The notes: a model not told the origin generated them from the letters alone. 64,000 nucleotides of DNA from JACPYF01 sp964348695 (GCA_964348695.1 CAYGDI010000004.1:39845-103844); one strand, 5' to 3'. Shown: positions 17,048 to 25,454, counted from the stretch's first letter. Numbers and translations: made by a program.

Positions 17048-17632
17048 ATGCTTATACTGTCAACAAAACTCAAAGAAGTTCCTGTAATGAGTTTGCAGAC
17101 AGGTACAAAAATAGCTCAAACGGCAGAACCTATTATTGATCCAGGCAAACTACAAATAGTTGCCTATACACTTACCGGTCACAGCATAGAAGATGAAGAT
17201 CTACTGCTCACACAGGATATTAGAGAAGTTGGACACATGGGGCTTATCGTAGATAGTATAGATGAGGTCGTTTCAAAACGAGATATGGTAAAACTAAAAG
17301 AATTGTTTGAACTCGATTTTACACTTATTAACAAAACAGTGATTGACGAAAACAAAACAAAACTTGGCACCGTCCAAGATTATGGTCTTGACCCTATAGA
17401 TTTTAAAATCTATCAACTGCACGTCAAACGACCTTTGATAAAAAGTATACAAACGAGCCATTTGGTGATTCATCGAGATCAAATTCTAGAGATTAATAAC
17501 AAACATATAATTGTTCATAGCACACAGTCTGAGGAAAAATCCAAACAAGACATCATAGCCGAAAATTTTGTTAATCCATTTCGCAAGCAAACCAATCCTA
17601 CCCCCGAATCAAATATCCAAAAAAATAACTAA
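17048..17632 (+). CDS. PRC-barrel-like protein at the end of the pilus operon
   Basis: A 194-residue soluble protein that appears to be two tandem PRC-barrel-like beta domains: about residues 1-75 (VPVMSLQTGTKIAQ ... PGKLQIVAYTL) and 80-155 (VIDENKTKLGTVQDYGLDPIDFKIYQLHVKR). A polar tail ends in VNPFRKQTNP. PRC barrels usually bind RNA or proteins in the cytoplasm. The start has no Shine-Dalgarno sequence; TATAAT (17036-17041) lies 6 nt upstream, so it can be made independently of the pilus operon as a leaderless message. It ends 4 nt inside convergent recX. Confidence 0.7.
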   Translation: MLILSTKLKEVPVMSLQTGTKIAQTAEPIIDPGKLQIVAYTLTGHSIEDEDLLLTQDIREVGHMGLIVDSIDEVVSKRDMVKLKELFELDFTLINKTVIDENKTKLGTVQDYGLDPIDFKIYQLHVKRPLIKSIQTSHLVIHRDQILEINNKHIIVHSTQSEEKSKQDIIAENFVNPFRKQTNPTPESNIQKNN

Positions 17633-18234
17633 TCCGTGTTCTCGTCGCTTAGTACCCTGCGAATTGCATCAAAACGAAATCCTTGACTAGCAAGATATGA
17701 CATAAATTTTTGCTGGTCAGAATATTTGTTCTTTTTTTTGGCTACTAGTTTACGAAGAGCTTCTATCTCTTGATCGTCATCGTAGTTAGTGAGAACCTGA
17801 TCAATAATATCTCGCTTCACACCTTTTTGTACCAGCTCAGCGCTGATCTTTCTCTTGCTGCGCGGCTTTCCAACCGTCCTAGCTCTCAACCAAAATTGCG
17901 CAAACTTTTCATCATCCAAATATCCTTTGTCACGTAGTCTCCCTAATACTCTATCACTCAGCTCTTCGTCCCATTTTTTGCGCATGGCATAATCGCGCAT
18001 CTCTTTTTCGCTACGTGGACGACTGACTATAAGTTCCAATGCTCGTCCGTAGGCTTTACCGTATGCGCTCTCACCTTTTAGTTCATCCAACAACTGATCA
18101 CTAATTTCAAAACCAGCTTTTAATTTCAAATCTAACAGCTGGTTTTCATCCAGCGAAAAGCTGTACTTTTCATCAACAAAAATATTATACCTACCAGCAG
18201 TTTTAACTGCGGGCTGTATTTTTGTTATTTTCAT
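17629..18234 (-). CDS. recX: RecX family regulator of RecA
   Basis: About 201 residues of three-helix repeats. RecX motifs are AYGRALELIVSRPRSEKEM, DEKFAQFWLRARTVGKPRSKRKI and a final KFMSYLASQGFRFDAIRRVL. RecX caps or disassembles RecA filaments. The frame opens at TTG 18255; ATG 18234 (MKITKIQPAVK) looks like the natural start. It lies two genes downstream of recA on the same strand. Its 3' end overlaps the convergent PRC-barrel gene by 4 nt. Confidence 0.9.
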   Translation of the reverse strand: MKITKIQPAVKTAGRYNIFVDEKYSFSLDENQLLDLKLKAGFEISDQLLDELKGESAYGKAYGRALELIVSRPRSEKEMRDYAMRKKWDEELSDRVLGRLRDKGYLDDEKFAQFWLRARTVGKPRSKRKISAELVQKGVKRDIIDQVLTNYDDDQEIEALRKLVAKKKNKYSDQQKFMSYLASQGFRFDAIRRVLSDENTD

Positions 18235-18616
18235 GCCTTGTTCTTTTCTCAACAATCAAAACTACTACACCGGGTGTGAAAAATAAAAGTGTATTTAACA
18301 AATGTTCAAGACCTAAAGGCTGGTTCGTTTTGTAGTTGACACCACTTCCTGTAGTAAACAAAGGAAATCCCCTTGCATGTTTTTTTCGATATTCAACACA
18401 ATACCCATTTTCTATTTTGTGCAGACAAACCCCGCACCCGGGTGTCAGTGCTTGACAGCCAATCGATACCCCCTCATCAGATGTTTCGCTTTTCTCTATC
18501 TTATCGCGGTGTATAATTGTTGCGTTATGGTAGAAGAATGTTTGTGCAATTCCTAAGATCATACCTACTGATAACAGTATGACTCCGGTTTTTTTCAGTG
18601 TACTAGTCTTCTTCAC
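18203..18616 (-). CDS. Hypothetical two-pass membrane protein between recA and recX
   Basis: A 137-residue protein with a hydrophobic N-terminal helix (GVILLSVGMILGIAQTFFY) and a second near the end (LLNTLLFFTPGVVVLIVE). The loop between them carries GCQALTPGCGVCLHKIENGYCVEY, with at least four Cys, suggesting disulfides outside the cell. Not recognised. The start is GTG, 14 nt inside the end of recA, and the 3' end overlaps recX by 32 nt, so it is wedged into the recA-recX unit. Confidence 0.65.
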   Translation of the reverse strand: MKKTSTLKKTGVILLSVGMILGIAQTFFYHNATIIHRDKIEKSETSDEGVSIGCQALTPGCGVCLHKIENGYCVEYRKKHARGFPLFTTGSGVNYKTNQPLGLEHLLNTLLFFTPGVVVLIVEKRTRHENNKNTARS

Positions 18617-19640
18617 TGGCTACTTTTTCGCGAACTTTCTTTTCGATCTCTGCTAGAACTTTTGGGTTTTCTTTTAGATACTGCTTTGTAGCTTCGCGAC
18701 CCTGGCCAATCTTACCGTCTTTGTAGTCAAACCATGCACCGGCTTTGCCTACGATTTCTTTTTCAACCGCTAGATCCAACACATCACCAGTTTTCGAAAT
18801 TCCTTCATTGTACATGATGTCAAATTCTGCCACTCGAAATGGCGGCGCGACTTTGTTTTTTACAACTTTTACTTTGGTTCTGTTACCAATGATCTCTTCA
18901 CCTTGTTTGATCTGGCCAATACGACGAATATCCAAACGAACTGATGAATAAAATTTCAGTGCATTACCACCGGTTGTTGTTTCTGGGTTGCCGAACATCA
19001 CACCAATCTTCATACGAATTTGGTTGATGAAAATAATTGTTGTCTTTGACTTGTTGATAATCCCAGTTAGTTTGCGCAAAGCTTGGCTCATAAGCCTAGC
19101 CTGGAGTCCCATGTGTGAATCACCCATATCTCCATCGATTTCAGCCTGTGGCACTAGAGCCGCAACACTATCAACCACAATGAGATCTACAGCATTTGAA
19201 CGAACCAATGTTTCAGCAATTTCTAGTGCTTGTTCACCATTGTCAGGTTGAGACACCAATAGGTTATCTGTATCAACACCCAACTTGCGAGCGTAGCTAG
19301 GGTCTAGAGCATGTTCAGCATCGATAAATGCTGCTGTTCCACCTTGCTTTTGTATTTCGGCTATTGCATGCAAGGTTAGGGTAGTTTTACCAGAACTCTC
19401 AGGCCCATAGATTTCGATCACACGGCCTTTTGGATATCCACCACCCAATGCTAGATCCAGACTCAAACTTCCACCAGGAATGAGTTCAACGTTTGCACGA
19501 TGTCCCTCGCCTAGCTTCATGATCGAGCCTTCGCCAAATTCTTTGGTGATTTGATCTACCGCCAAACCGAGAGCTTTTAGCTTGTCTTCGTTTACTTTTG
19601 CCCCACCTTTAGAATCTGTCTTTTTAGCCTTGTCTGCCAT
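18603..19640 (-). CDS. recA: Recombinase A
   Basis: A 345-residue RecA. Walker A is GPESSGKTTLTLHA, Walker B LIVVDSVAALVP, and the DNA-binding loops are near MSQALRKLTGIINKSKTTIIFINQIRMKIGVMFGNPETTTGGNALKF (quoted here only to locate it at about residues 180-226). It performs homologous pairing and strand exchange. GGGAG lies 7 nt upstream of the ATG, and overlapping TATAGT/TATAAT elements are seen further up. The divergent prepilin-like gene starts 41 nt away. I did not see a clear LexA box. Confidence 0.98.
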   Translation of the reverse strand: MADKAKKTDSKGGAKVNEDKLKALGLAVDQITKEFGEGSIMKLGEGHRANVELIPGGSLSLDLALGGGYPKGRVIEIYGPESSGKTTLTLHAIAEIQKQGGTAAFIDAEHALDPSYARKLGVDTDNLLVSQPDNGEQALEIAETLVRSNAVDLIVVDSVAALVPQAEIDGDMGDSHMGLQARLMSQALRKLTGIINKSKTTIIFINQIRMKIGVMFGNPETTTGGNALKFYSSVRLDIRRIGQIKQGEEIIGNRTKVKVVKNKVAPPFRVAEFDIMYNEGISKTGDVLDLAVEKEIVGKAGAWFDYKDGKIGQGREATKQYLKENPKVLAEIEKKVREKVASEED

Positions 19641-19681
19641 ATTTTCTCCCTATATTTTATACCTCAATTATACTATACTAA

Positions 19682-20062
19682 ATGGTAATGAAACGAATGT
19701 CTGGATTTACTATAATTGAACTAATTTCCGCTATCGTGCTCGTTTGTGCTGTAGTTGCTCTTGTCTTTTTGCAAAAAAACAATATCGATGCATCTAACCG
19801 TGACGAACAAAGAAAAACTGCAGTGAACGCTATTTACTACGGACTAAAAGAAGGTTACTTTCCTAAAAACCAATCATACCCCCTAGAAATTAACTCTAAA
19901 ATACTACCCTACATAGACCCCAGTTCCTTCGAACAGATTGGTGATGATTCAAAATACAAGATCGACTACCAAGCTCTCAACTGCGAAGGTACTGTCTGCC
20001 AAGGTTTTGTTATCAAAACAAAACTTGAAAAAGAATCAAACTATCAAAAAACCGTAAAATAA
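19682..20062 (+). CDS. Prepilin-like protein (type IV pilin or minor pilin)
   Basis: A 126-residue protein with a class III signal sequence: short basic leader MVMKRMSG, then FTIIELISAIVLVCAVVALVFL. Cleavage would fall between Gly8 and Phe9, with the conserved Glu at +5. The globular part has a Cys pair (LNCEGTVCQ), as in pilin disulfide loops. It could be a minor pilin or a pseudopilin for the nearby pilus operon. TATACT (19669-19674) lies 7 nt before the ATG and no Shine-Dalgarno sequence is seen. It shares its upstream region with recA. Confidence 0.88.
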   Translation: MVMKRMSGFTIIELISAIVLVCAVVALVFLQKNNIDASNRDEQRKTAVNAIYYGLKEGYFPKNQSYPLEINSKILPYIDPSSFEQIGDDSKYKIDYQALNCEGTVCQGFVIKTKLEKESNYQKTVK

Positions 20063-20063
20063 A

Positions 20064-20786
20064 TTACCCTTCGACCGGTCGACCGTGTTTAAATGCTTCA
20101 ATTGCATTGTTGAGCAAGTCTATTTGTTTTTTGGGGTTTGTAACCCAATGAAATCTATACGTAGTTTCATCACCTTGAGTAGAAAGTCGGATAGAACCGT
20201 AACCAAAAATCATCTGAAATACACCTCTTTGTGTATAGCTAGCATCCTCAATATTCCCCAGGCTCACTATCTGATCATTTTGTGAAAGTAGAGAGTTTTG
20301 TATGTGCTGAATAACACTCTCGTTTGTGAGATAGAATTTATTTGCCTGATACACCATCGTAGCTACCGCCCCAATCAGCACCGCAAGTATGATGAGCGCA
20401 ACAATAATAGCTATACCAAAAAATACACCTTGGGAACTAAGTCCTATAAAACCAACTTTATAAGTTGCAGGCACAAGCATAATAACAACACACACGCCAA
20501 TAACAGAAAGCCAAATTGAAATCACGCCTAGCGGGTGTCGTTTCACTGCGTTGATTACATACTCCTCCTCACTTAGATTGAGGTGTGGGTATTTTTGCTT
20601 TGATTCACGATGCTTTATTCTAACTTCTTCAGATACTTCTACGGGTTCAGGATTTGCATCTTTGACTACATGAACTTTTTGCGGGCTTTCATTATCACTA
20701 CTCATAGTCGTTTCTGCTCTATAGTAAAGCGGTCTCCCTTGCGTGTCGTAGGCGACTGGTTTTTCATAATCAATTGGTTTGTTCAT
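20064..20786 (-). CDS. Membrane protein with bacterial PH (bPH) domain
   Basis: A 240-residue protein. A polar N-terminal half is followed by two membrane helices (VISIWLSVIGVCVVIMLVPA and VFFGIAIIVALIILAVLIGA) and then a bacterial pleckstrin-homology-like domain (FYLTNESVIQHIQNSLLSQ, IVSLGNIEDASYTQRGVFQ, GYGSIRLSTQG). Function unknown; such proteins are common membrane-stress or lipid-interacting factors. The frame opens earlier inside ruvB, but ATG 20786 is preferred because TATAAT lies 9 nt upstream and ruvB ends just above. It ends 1 nt from the convergent prepilin gene. Confidence 0.82.
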   Translation of the reverse strand: MNKPIDYEKPVAYDTQGRPLYYRAETTMSSDNESPQKVHVVKDANPEPVEVSEEVRIKHRESKQKYPHLNLSEEEYVINAVKRHPLGVISIWLSVIGVCVVIMLVPATYKVGFIGLSSQGVFFGIAIIVALIILAVLIGAVATMVYQANKFYLTNESVIQHIQNSLLSQNDQIVSLGNIEDASYTQRGVFQMIFGYGSIRLSTQGDETTYRFHWVTNPKKQIDLLNNAIEAFKHGRPVEG

Positions 20787-20796
20787 AATAGTTGTA

Positions 20797-21834
20797 TTAT
20801 ACCAGTTTCGTTTGTTCAGAGATGTGAGTAGGTGATTTTTTGCCGAGATGTTCATATGCTTTTGGCGTAACTTTACGTCCACGCGGCGTACGCTCCAGCA
20901 AACCAATCTGCAACAAATACGGTTCTATAAAATCTTCGATTGTTCCACGTTCTTCACTAGTTAGAGCAGCAAGCGTTTCTACACCAACTGGACCGCCTTT
21001 ATGATTGTCTATGATTGCCTCTATTAACATCCTGTCTACTGGGTCTAGACCTAGCTCATCGATCTCTAGTAGATCCAGGGCTTTGTGGCTAATCTGCGTA
21101 TCAATTATTCCGTCACCATTTACATCAGCATAATCCCGAACACGCTTTAGTATTCTATTTGCAATTCTAGGCGTCAGACGCGCCCGTTTTGCTAACATGT
21201 CCGAGCCTTTTTGATCAATTTTAATATCCAATATATTAGCTGTGCGTTGCATAATCTTTGCTATTTCATCGGTGTTATAGAACTCCAGGCGATGCAAATG
21301 ACCGAACCGATCACGTAGTGGCGCTGCCAACGCACCAGTTCTAGTAGTCGCCCCAATTAGCGTAAATTTTGGCACATCCAGCCGCAAGCTTTTAGCACTC
21401 GGACCCTTACCTAGCATTATGTCCAGCTTGAAATCTTCCATTGCACTATACAACACCTCTTCGACAGATCTGTGCAAGCGATGTATTTCATCGATAAACA
21501 ATATATCGCCGTCTTGCAGACTAGTCAGCAAACTGGCCAAATCCCCTGCTCGCTCGATGGCAGGACCAGAAGTTATTCGTATTTGGGCGCCCATTTCATT
21601 GGCGATAACACTGGCCATTGTGGTTTTTCCCAAGCCCGGTGGACCGTACAACAGTATATGATCCAGCGGTTCACCACGTTTTTTTGCAGCTGTAATTGCC
21701 AGTTTTAGATTTTTCTTTAGGCGATCCTGGCCAACATAGTTATCAAAATCATGTGGCCGCAACTTTATTTCAAATTCTTCAGGTATATCGTCATCTGATT
21801 TGCCTGGATCCATTATTATTCTCTCGACTGCCAT
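20797..21834 (-). CDS. ruvB: Holliday junction helicase RuvB
   Basis: A 345-residue AAA+ ATPase driving branch migration. Visible are RPHDFDNYVGQD, Walker A GPPGLGKTTMA, Walker B LFIDEIHRL, sensor GATTRTGALAAPLRDRFG and the C-terminal winged helix with RTPRGRKVTPKAYEHL. Its start follows the ruvA stop by one base, with AAGGG just upstream. Confidence 0.98.
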   Translation of the reverse strand: MAVERIIMDPGKSDDDIPEEFEIKLRPHDFDNYVGQDRLKKNLKLAITAAKKRGEPLDHILLYGPPGLGKTTMASVIANEMGAQIRITSGPAIERAGDLASLLTSLQDGDILFIDEIHRLHRSVEEVLYSAMEDFKLDIMLGKGPSAKSLRLDVPKFTLIGATTRTGALAAPLRDRFGHLHRLEFYNTDEIAKIMQRTANILDIKIDQKGSDMLAKRARLTPRIANRILKRVRDYADVNGDGIIDTQISHKALDLLEIDELGLDPVDRMLIEAIIDNHKGGPVGVETLAALTSEERGTIEDFIEPYLLQIGLLERTPRGRKVTPKAYEHLGKKSPTHISEQTKLV

Positions 21835-21835
21835 A

Positions 21836-22411
21836 CTAACCCTTCAGCGCCTGCTTTACTCTGTCTTCAACTGTCAGACTCTTATCTACTTTTGCTAGTG
21901 CAACCATCGCATCGGCTTCACTATAACCAAGAGCAACTAGTGCTTGAGCAGCTTCATCATTTTGATTGATACCCGAGCGTCCTACAATATCTTCAGCCAT
22001 ACCTCCCACTATCTGACCTACCTTGTCCCGCAGCTCCACAACCATTTGTTCGGCAGCTCGCTTACCTACGCCTTTTGCAGTCTGCAATCTTTTGACGTCT
22101 CCACTGGCTATAGCCGACCGTACTGCATCTCCAGTACCAATGTCTAATACTGCCAAGGCAACTTTTGGACCAACATTTTTTACACTTAGCAATTGTTCAA
22201 ATAATTTCTTCGTTGTTAGACTAGTGAAACCAAACAAATCATAGCTTTGCTCGCGCACATGTTCATATACATATACTTTTGCGTCTTTTCCAACCGTCAA
22301 TTTTCCGTGATCATCAGCACATACCAACAGTCCATATCCAACACCAGCAACATCAATTACTACTAGTTCTCCCAGTTTTTCGCTCACAACGCCAGTTAAT
22401 GTCGCAATCAT
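21836..22411 (-). CDS. ruvA: Holliday junction binding protein RuvA
   Basis: A 191-residue RuvA: N-terminal OB fold (MIATLTGVVSEKLGELVVIDVAGVGYGL), helix-hairpin-helix motifs (LLSVKNVGPKVALAVL, LQTAKGVGKRAAEQMVVEL) and a C-terminal UBA-like RuvB-binding domain (EAAQALVALGYSEADAMVAL; segments longer than needed are given as location only). The tetramer binds four-way junctions and loads RuvB. GATAAT (22418-22423) lies 6 nt before its ATG, so an internal leaderless start is possible. Confidence 0.97.
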   Translation of the reverse strand: MIATLTGVVSEKLGELVVIDVAGVGYGLLVCADDHGKLTVGKDAKVYVYEHVREQSYDLFGFTSLTTKKLFEQLLSVKNVGPKVALAVLDIGTGDAVRSAIASGDVKRLQTAKGVGKRAAEQMVVELRDKVGQIVGGMAEDIVGRSGINQNDEAAQALVALGYSEADAMVALAKVDKSLTVEDRVKQALKG

Positions 22412-22418
22412 GCATTTA

Positions 22419-22889
22419 TTATCTCACACTTTGAGCGTGAGTGAGAGCTGCAGCGAGCGCATCTGCTGCGTCGTCTGGTTTTGGGATCCGTTTTAGTTTT
22501 AGTAGTACCTTGACCATTTCTTGCACCTGTTTTTTATCAGCTTTGCCATAGCTAGTAATCGCCATTTTGATCTCTAGTGGTGTGTACTCATGTATACTCA
22601 GGCCTGCTTTTTTACCAACCAACATAGCTACTCCACGAGCATGACTAACACTGATAGCGGTGGTGACATTTTTAGCAAAAAACAGCTTTTCGATCGACAT
22701 CATATGTGGCTTTGTATCAGTAATAATATCACTTAAACTATCATGTATCTCTACCAAACGCTCTTCGAGAGGCGTGTGAGCTGGAGTTGTAATCACGCCT
22801 GCATCTAGTAACACCGCTTGATCTTTTTTGATTTCAATGACTCCAAATCCTAGTATTCCGGTACCCGGATCAATACCAATAATTCTCAC
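22419..22889 (-). CDS. ruvC: Holliday junction resolvase RuvC
   Basis: A 156-residue RNase-H-fold endonuclease. Acidic catalytic residues are visible in RIIGIDPGTGILGFGVIE (Asp7), SIEKLFFAKN (Glu) and PDDAADALAAALTHA (Asp pair). It cuts Holliday junctions symmetrically. The start is GTG and overlaps the stop of the upstream gene as GTGA, so it is translationally coupled. Order ruvC-ruvA-ruvB is the common bacterial order. Confidence 0.97.
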   Translation of the reverse strand: MRIIGIDPGTGILGFGVIEIKKDQAVLLDAGVITTPAHTPLEERLVEIHDSLSDIITDTKPHMMSIEKLFFAKNVTTAISVSHARGVAMLVGKKAGLSIHEYTPLEIKMAITSYGKADKKQVQEMVKVLLKLKRIPKPDDAADALAAALTHAQSVR

Positions 22890-23662
22890 TGCATTTCCCT
22901 TACTAATTTCAGCAATTCTTTATGTATCAAGCCGTTACTCATGATCGCTCCGTTAAGCTTTTTGTCGTAGCGTTGTTCATTGCCGGCAAGATCCGTTACT
23001 ATACCCCCGGCCTCTTCTATGATAAGTTTCGTTGCCGCAATATCATGTGCAGTATGATACAAAAATACCCGCCCTTCGATCGAACCATCTGCGATGAGGC
23101 AACCGTGATAGACAATCCCAGGCGAACTATTCACAAACACTTTTTGTTGCGCAAGTTTAGTGACCAACTCTTGATCACGAAAAGGATCTTTGCCACCGCT
23201 ACTCTGAGCAATATGTACATATTCTCCCCATTTCTTACTCGAAACATGTATTTGTTCTTCATTACGCGTCGCGCCTTGTCCTTTGACTGCAAAATACGTT
23301 TCGTCTACCCACGGATTAAACGCTATTGCTATTTGGGGTACGCCATCTACCACAAGAGCTAGTGAAAATGCCGATGTTGGAATATGTAGCATGAATCCAA
23401 CTGTACCGTCGATTGGGTCGCAAACCCATAGCCTATTTCTCTCAGCTTGCCAACTAGCCTCCTCGCCCAATACGCCGTCATCAGGAAATTCGCTTTTTAC
23501 TTTTTCTATCAGCAGATCATTTATTTCTTTGTCGGCAATCGTTACGGGAGTAGTGTCTTCTTTTATTTCTACCTGATGATCAGCACGGTAGTATTTGTGC
23601 ATCACTTCACCTGCAAGTGTTGCCATTTTTTTTGCAAACTCTATTTCTTTTTCGTATTCCAT
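22886..23662 (-). CDS. Inositol monophosphatase family phosphatase
   Basis: A 258-residue Mg-dependent phosphatase of the IMPase/CysQ/HisN superfamily. Metal-site motifs are GEEASW, DPIDGTVGFML and, late, TAHDIAATKLIIEEAGG. The substrate cannot be chosen from sequence: inositol phosphate, 3'-phosphoadenosine 5'-phosphate or a sugar phosphate are possible. It overlaps ruvC by 4 nt and starts an operon with ruvCAB, an unusual pairing. Confidence 0.88.
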   Translation of the reverse strand: MEYEKEIEFAKKMATLAGEVMHKYYRADHQVEIKEDTTPVTIADKEINDLLIEKVKSEFPDDGVLGEEASWQAERNRLWVCDPIDGTVGFMLHIPTSAFSLALVVDGVPQIAIAFNPWVDETYFAVKGQGATRNEEQIHVSSKKWGEYVHIAQSSGGKDPFRDQELVTKLAQQKVFVNSSPGIVYHGCLIADGSIEGRVFLYHTAHDIAATKLIIEEAGGIVTDLAGNEQRYDKKLNGAIMSNGLIHKELLKLVREMQ

Positions 23663-23718
23663 TACTACTATTATAACCCTTTATTGACCCATACGCTTAT
23701 AACCATGCAATCTCCATC

Positions 23719-23744
23719 TTTTTTGTCCCGATCGGGACAAAAAA
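23719..23744. terminator. 26-bp perfect palindrome, probable bidirectional terminator
   Basis: Six T, GTCCCGATCGGGAC, six A: a perfect 26-bp inverted repeat with no spacer, in the 103-nt gap between two minus-strand genes. As RNA on either strand it folds into a GC hairpin with a U run after it, so it most likely ends transcription of the surface-protein gene at 23766-25454. A dyadic protein-binding site is the alternative. Confidence 0.65.
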
Positions 23745-23765
23745 TGAGAATTTACTGATAGAAGT

Positions 23766-25454
23766 CTAAAGTTCTGGTGGATTTTTACCCAGCAAAGAAC
23801 GCAGTCGTCTGATTCCGCTGCCAATTTCACTTCGCCATTCTGCCACACCATACCCAACCAACCCTACCCCAGCGCTGCCTGCGACGAACCAACCGCTATG
23901 ACCTGCTAGTTGTTGGGACTCAACATCTACCACTTTTTGCGAGTTGGCCTCCACTTTTTTGCGGCAACGGTTTGTTTCAGCACTGCGCACTTGATTAGCA
24001 GCACAAGGTTTCAGAGTAGCTGCAGTGGCTGTAGCGCTGCGACACCTATTTGTCTCTGGATTTCTGGTTTGACCAGGTTTACATGGCGTCAATCCAGAAT
24101 CTGATGCAAATATTGACCGACATCTATTCGTCAATGGATTGCGGATCTGATCTATAGCGCATGGCTTCAGACCTTCATCTGTCTCTATATTCCTACACCT
24201 GTTCGTCTCTGGGTGACGGTACTTACCTGCAGCACACGGTGTCAGCCCGTCATCTTCGCCAGACCCCATACCAGGTACTAACTCTACGTTTTCACTACCT
24301 GGAGTCGGTCTGTTTGTGTAGCGCCAACTATCTGCAAAAAGCGCCCAAGCAAAATCATCTGTTGGACTATCATAGCTTTCGGTCTCGTCAATTTGCTGCC
24401 CACTAGTTGCATAGAGTTTTATTGATGCGGTGGAATTTGGCAGAGTGACTCCCGACTGCGTATCGGTGATGTACACATAACTTCCAGCAGCTACTACCGT
24501 ATCTGGTAGTGGATAATTCTTACTAAAGCTCGGGCCTATTTGGAGATAGTAGCCGCTTAGGTTGGTGTCATGCGAAGTTGGATTGTATAGTTCGATATAT
24601 TCTTTACCAGTGTCAGAGCCTTCTGTATTCGGCAGCATCTCTGTTATTTTGATCTCGATCACAAAACAATCTATAACATCTTTATATAGACCTGCCGGTA
24701 CTGTTTTTTGAAGAGAGGCTATATTATCACAGACATCCTCATAGCAATTACCGTCAATATCCTGTATATACCCTATAGGAGGTACCACATCTAACCCCGG
24801 AATGTTCGGGCATACATCGACCTGTATGATCTGCTCATACAAACTACCTTGTTTGTAACTAGTTATTGGGAGTTGCGTAAAATCTAGCAAATTATTATCG
24901 CTATCTTGCTTTATTACCGTACCTATACGTTGAATACTTTTATTATCAACATTGTTTGGCGTGAACAATGCTGGTGTCGTTTCTGGGTTGGCAGACTGTC
25001 CATAGCCAACTTTATCTATTTCTGCGCCATTATTATCAACCAGTCTGATTGTCCCTCCTGTTGCACTGCCCGACAGAGACCCTCCCGCAAAATTTAAATC
25101 AACATAATAACCTAATGGTTGTTTAGCTAAAAGCTCATTAGAAGCAACAATCAAATTACTGTTGGCAGGTAGTATGAGTCTTATATTGCTGTTAGTTGGT
25201 ACGATGCAGCCTATAGTATTTGCATCTAAAAAGTCTAGTTTGCTATAGACTGCGTACTGTAAACACCAGCCAGTTACATCCATATCTATATTAGAGTTAT
25301 TGTAGATAGCTATATACTCTTCCGCCGTTGTACCTGAACCGCTTCCGCCCATTTGCACCTCTGATATGACTAAATTGTTGCTATTAGCACTAGCCGAAGG
25401 TGAAAAAATCAGTAACAAAATAAAAAGCCCAAATATAACAAAAAGCTTATGCAT
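23766..25454 (-). CDS. Secreted surface protein with two lamin-tail domains and four Cys repeats
   Basis: A 562-residue exported protein. Signal peptide MHKLFVIFGLFILLLIFSPSASA. Two lamin-tail (LTD) domains: about 28-150 (LVISEVQMGGSG, EEYIAIYNNSN, GWCLQY) and about 268-390 (KITEMLPNTEG, KEYIELYNPTSHDTNLSGYYLQ). Four repeats of 25-27 residues with consensus L-x-P-C-x-x-x-Q-x-R-N-P-x-T-N-R-C-R occupy about 405-505. A C-terminal glycine-rich membrane segment (WFVAGSAGVGLVGYGVAEW) and basic tail anchor it. LTDs are extracellular beta-sandwich modules; the Cys repeats probably form a disulfide stalk. Adhesion is a guess. The gene is followed by the 26-bp palindrome. Confidence 0.87.
   Translation of the reverse strand: MHKLFVIFGLFILLLIFSPSASANSNNLVISEVQMGGSGSGTTAEEYIAIYNNSNIDMDVTGWCLQYAVYSKLDFLDANTIGCIVPTNSNIRLILPANSNLIVASNELLAKQPLGYYVDLNFAGGSLSGSATGGTIRLVDNNGAEIDKVGYGQSANPETTPALFTPNNVDNKSIQRIGTVIKQDSDNNLLDFTQLPITSYKQGSLYEQIIQVDVCPNIPGLDVVPPIGYIQDIDGNCYEDVCDNIASLQKTVPAGLYKDVIDCFVIEIKITEMLPNTEGSDTGKEYIELYNPTSHDTNLSGYYLQIGPSFSKNYPLPDTVVAAGSYVYITDTQSGVTLPNSTASIKLYATSGQQIDETESYDSPTDDFAWALFADSWRYTNRPTPGSENVELVPGMGSGEDDGLTPCAAGKYRHPETNRCRNIETDEGLKPCAIDQIRNPLTNRCRSIFASDSGLTPCKPGQTRNPETNRCRSATATAATLKPCAANQVRSAETNRCRKKVEANSQKVVDVESQQLAGHSGWFVAGSAGVGLVGYGVAEWRSEIGSGIRRLRSLLGKNPPEL

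Noticed and set aside
20064..20075. TCGACCGGTCGA palindrome at the end of the PH-domain gene as a terminator
   Set aside because: It lies within the coding end, has no U run and is short; chance is enough to explain it.
23719..23744. Terminal inverted repeat of an insertion sequence
   Set aside because: No second copy, transposase gene or target duplication is visible nearby.
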